A DNA stretch of 7,706 nt from Solirubrobacterales bacterium (GTDB taxonomy: Bacteria; Actinomycetota; Thermoleophilia; Solirubrobacterales; Solirubrobacteraceae): the NCBI GenBank assembly GCA_017354065.1, contig JAFMRN010000109.1:1-7706 (forward strand). The letters are read 5' to 3'. Within the stretch, counting starts at the first letter, position 1; the number at the start of each line of letters is the position of its first letter. This document shows, one piece after another, positions 7,527-7,706 of this stretch. The notes under the pieces were generated by a model. It was not told the origin of the DNA. It was given only the letters and a program-made list of their open reading frames with translations, and ran no database searches. Both the position numbers and the translations under genes were made by a program.

Positions 7527-7706
7527 TGGGACCCACCCTGATCATCGGGGTCCAGGCCTTCAAGCAGAGCGTTGATCCGCATCCCATGATCGATCGAGTC
7601 GTCGTGCTCGAAGGACAGCGTGGGCGTGTGCTTGAGCCGCAGCGAGCCCGACAGCCGCGACTGCAGGAACCCCTGGGCTGAGGCCAGCCCGGCGAGGGTG
7701 TCGGCG
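7523..7706 (-). CDS. rbfA: 30S ribosome-binding factor A, C-terminal 60 residues only
   Basis: RbfA is a small KH-fold protein that binds the immature 30S subunit and helps 16S rRNA 5'-end maturation, notably in the cold. The frame read from the right window edge gives 60 residues before TGA at 7525-7523. The piece includes a GFLQSRLSG helix and the LRLKHTPTLSFEHDDSID strand-turn block, characteristic of the RbfA C-terminus (T-P-x-L-x-F-x-x-D-x-S), then a short acidic tail. The start lies outside the window. Its position before nrnA and truB, and the 4-nt overlap with nrnA, support the identification. Confidence 0.93.
   Translation of the reverse strand, partial: ADTLAGLASAQGFLQSRLSGSLRLKHTPTLSFEHDDSIDHGMRINALLEGLDPDDQGGSQ

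Noticed and set aside
6873..7541. 222-codon plus-strand open frame
   Set aside because: Antisense to nrnA; its translation has no known motif while the minus strand carries the complete DHH set.

Overview
The window is a high-GC bacterial chromosome segment. It carries the 3' part of a conserved translation and RNA-metabolism operon, read on the minus strand in the order rbfA (partial, at the right edge), nrnA-type DHH phosphoesterase, truB, ribF, rpsO, and then pnp (partial, at the left edge). This order, the GC-rich codon use, the GTG starts and the protein signatures point to an Actinomycetota chromosome. The compact RibF N-terminus and the TruB and PNPase wording feel most like the Thermoleophilia/Solirubrobacterales branch, but that placement is inference from memory and was not tested.

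Right to left on the minus strand: rbfA and nrnA overlap by 4 nt (GTGA), nrnA and truB overlap by up to 50 nt, truB and ribF are 13 nt apart, and ribF and rpsO are 24 nt apart. This is tight translational packing typical of one transcript. In most bacteria with this order pnp directly follows rpsO. Here about 2.4 kb on the opposite strand interrupts them: a DHA2-type 14-helix MFS exporter followed by a TetR-family regulator. tetR runs tail-to-tail into rpsO with the two stop codons overlapping in a CTAG palindrome, so there is no room for an ordinary terminator. The exporter gene diverges from pnp across a 232-bp intergenic region that must hold the exporter promoter and probably a separate pnp promoter. 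No other gap exceeds 300 bp.

The core genes act together on RNA. RbfA matures the 30S subunit, S15 is a primary 16S rRNA binder, TruB makes tRNA pseudouridine 55, PNPase degrades RNA, and NrnA finishes the short oligonucleotides that remain. RibF supplies FMN and FAD. The exporter/TetR pair looks like a self-regulated efflux cassette placed in the operon.

Most worth a second look: (1) the cassette lies antisense inside the rpsO-pnp junction with no visible terminator, a possible noncontiguous operon or excludon; (2) three hairpins cluster around the pnp start codon; (3) a 50-bp nested palindrome lies in frame inside truB with AT-richer, unusual codons, like a small palindromic element taken into a coding sequence; (4) CGG(A/T)CCG repeats and two clean palindromes lie upstream of the exporter, as candidate TetR operators; (5) tetR has a TAnnnT box exactly where a leaderless transcript would need it. 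No mobile element, CRISPR array, rRNA or tRNA was seen.
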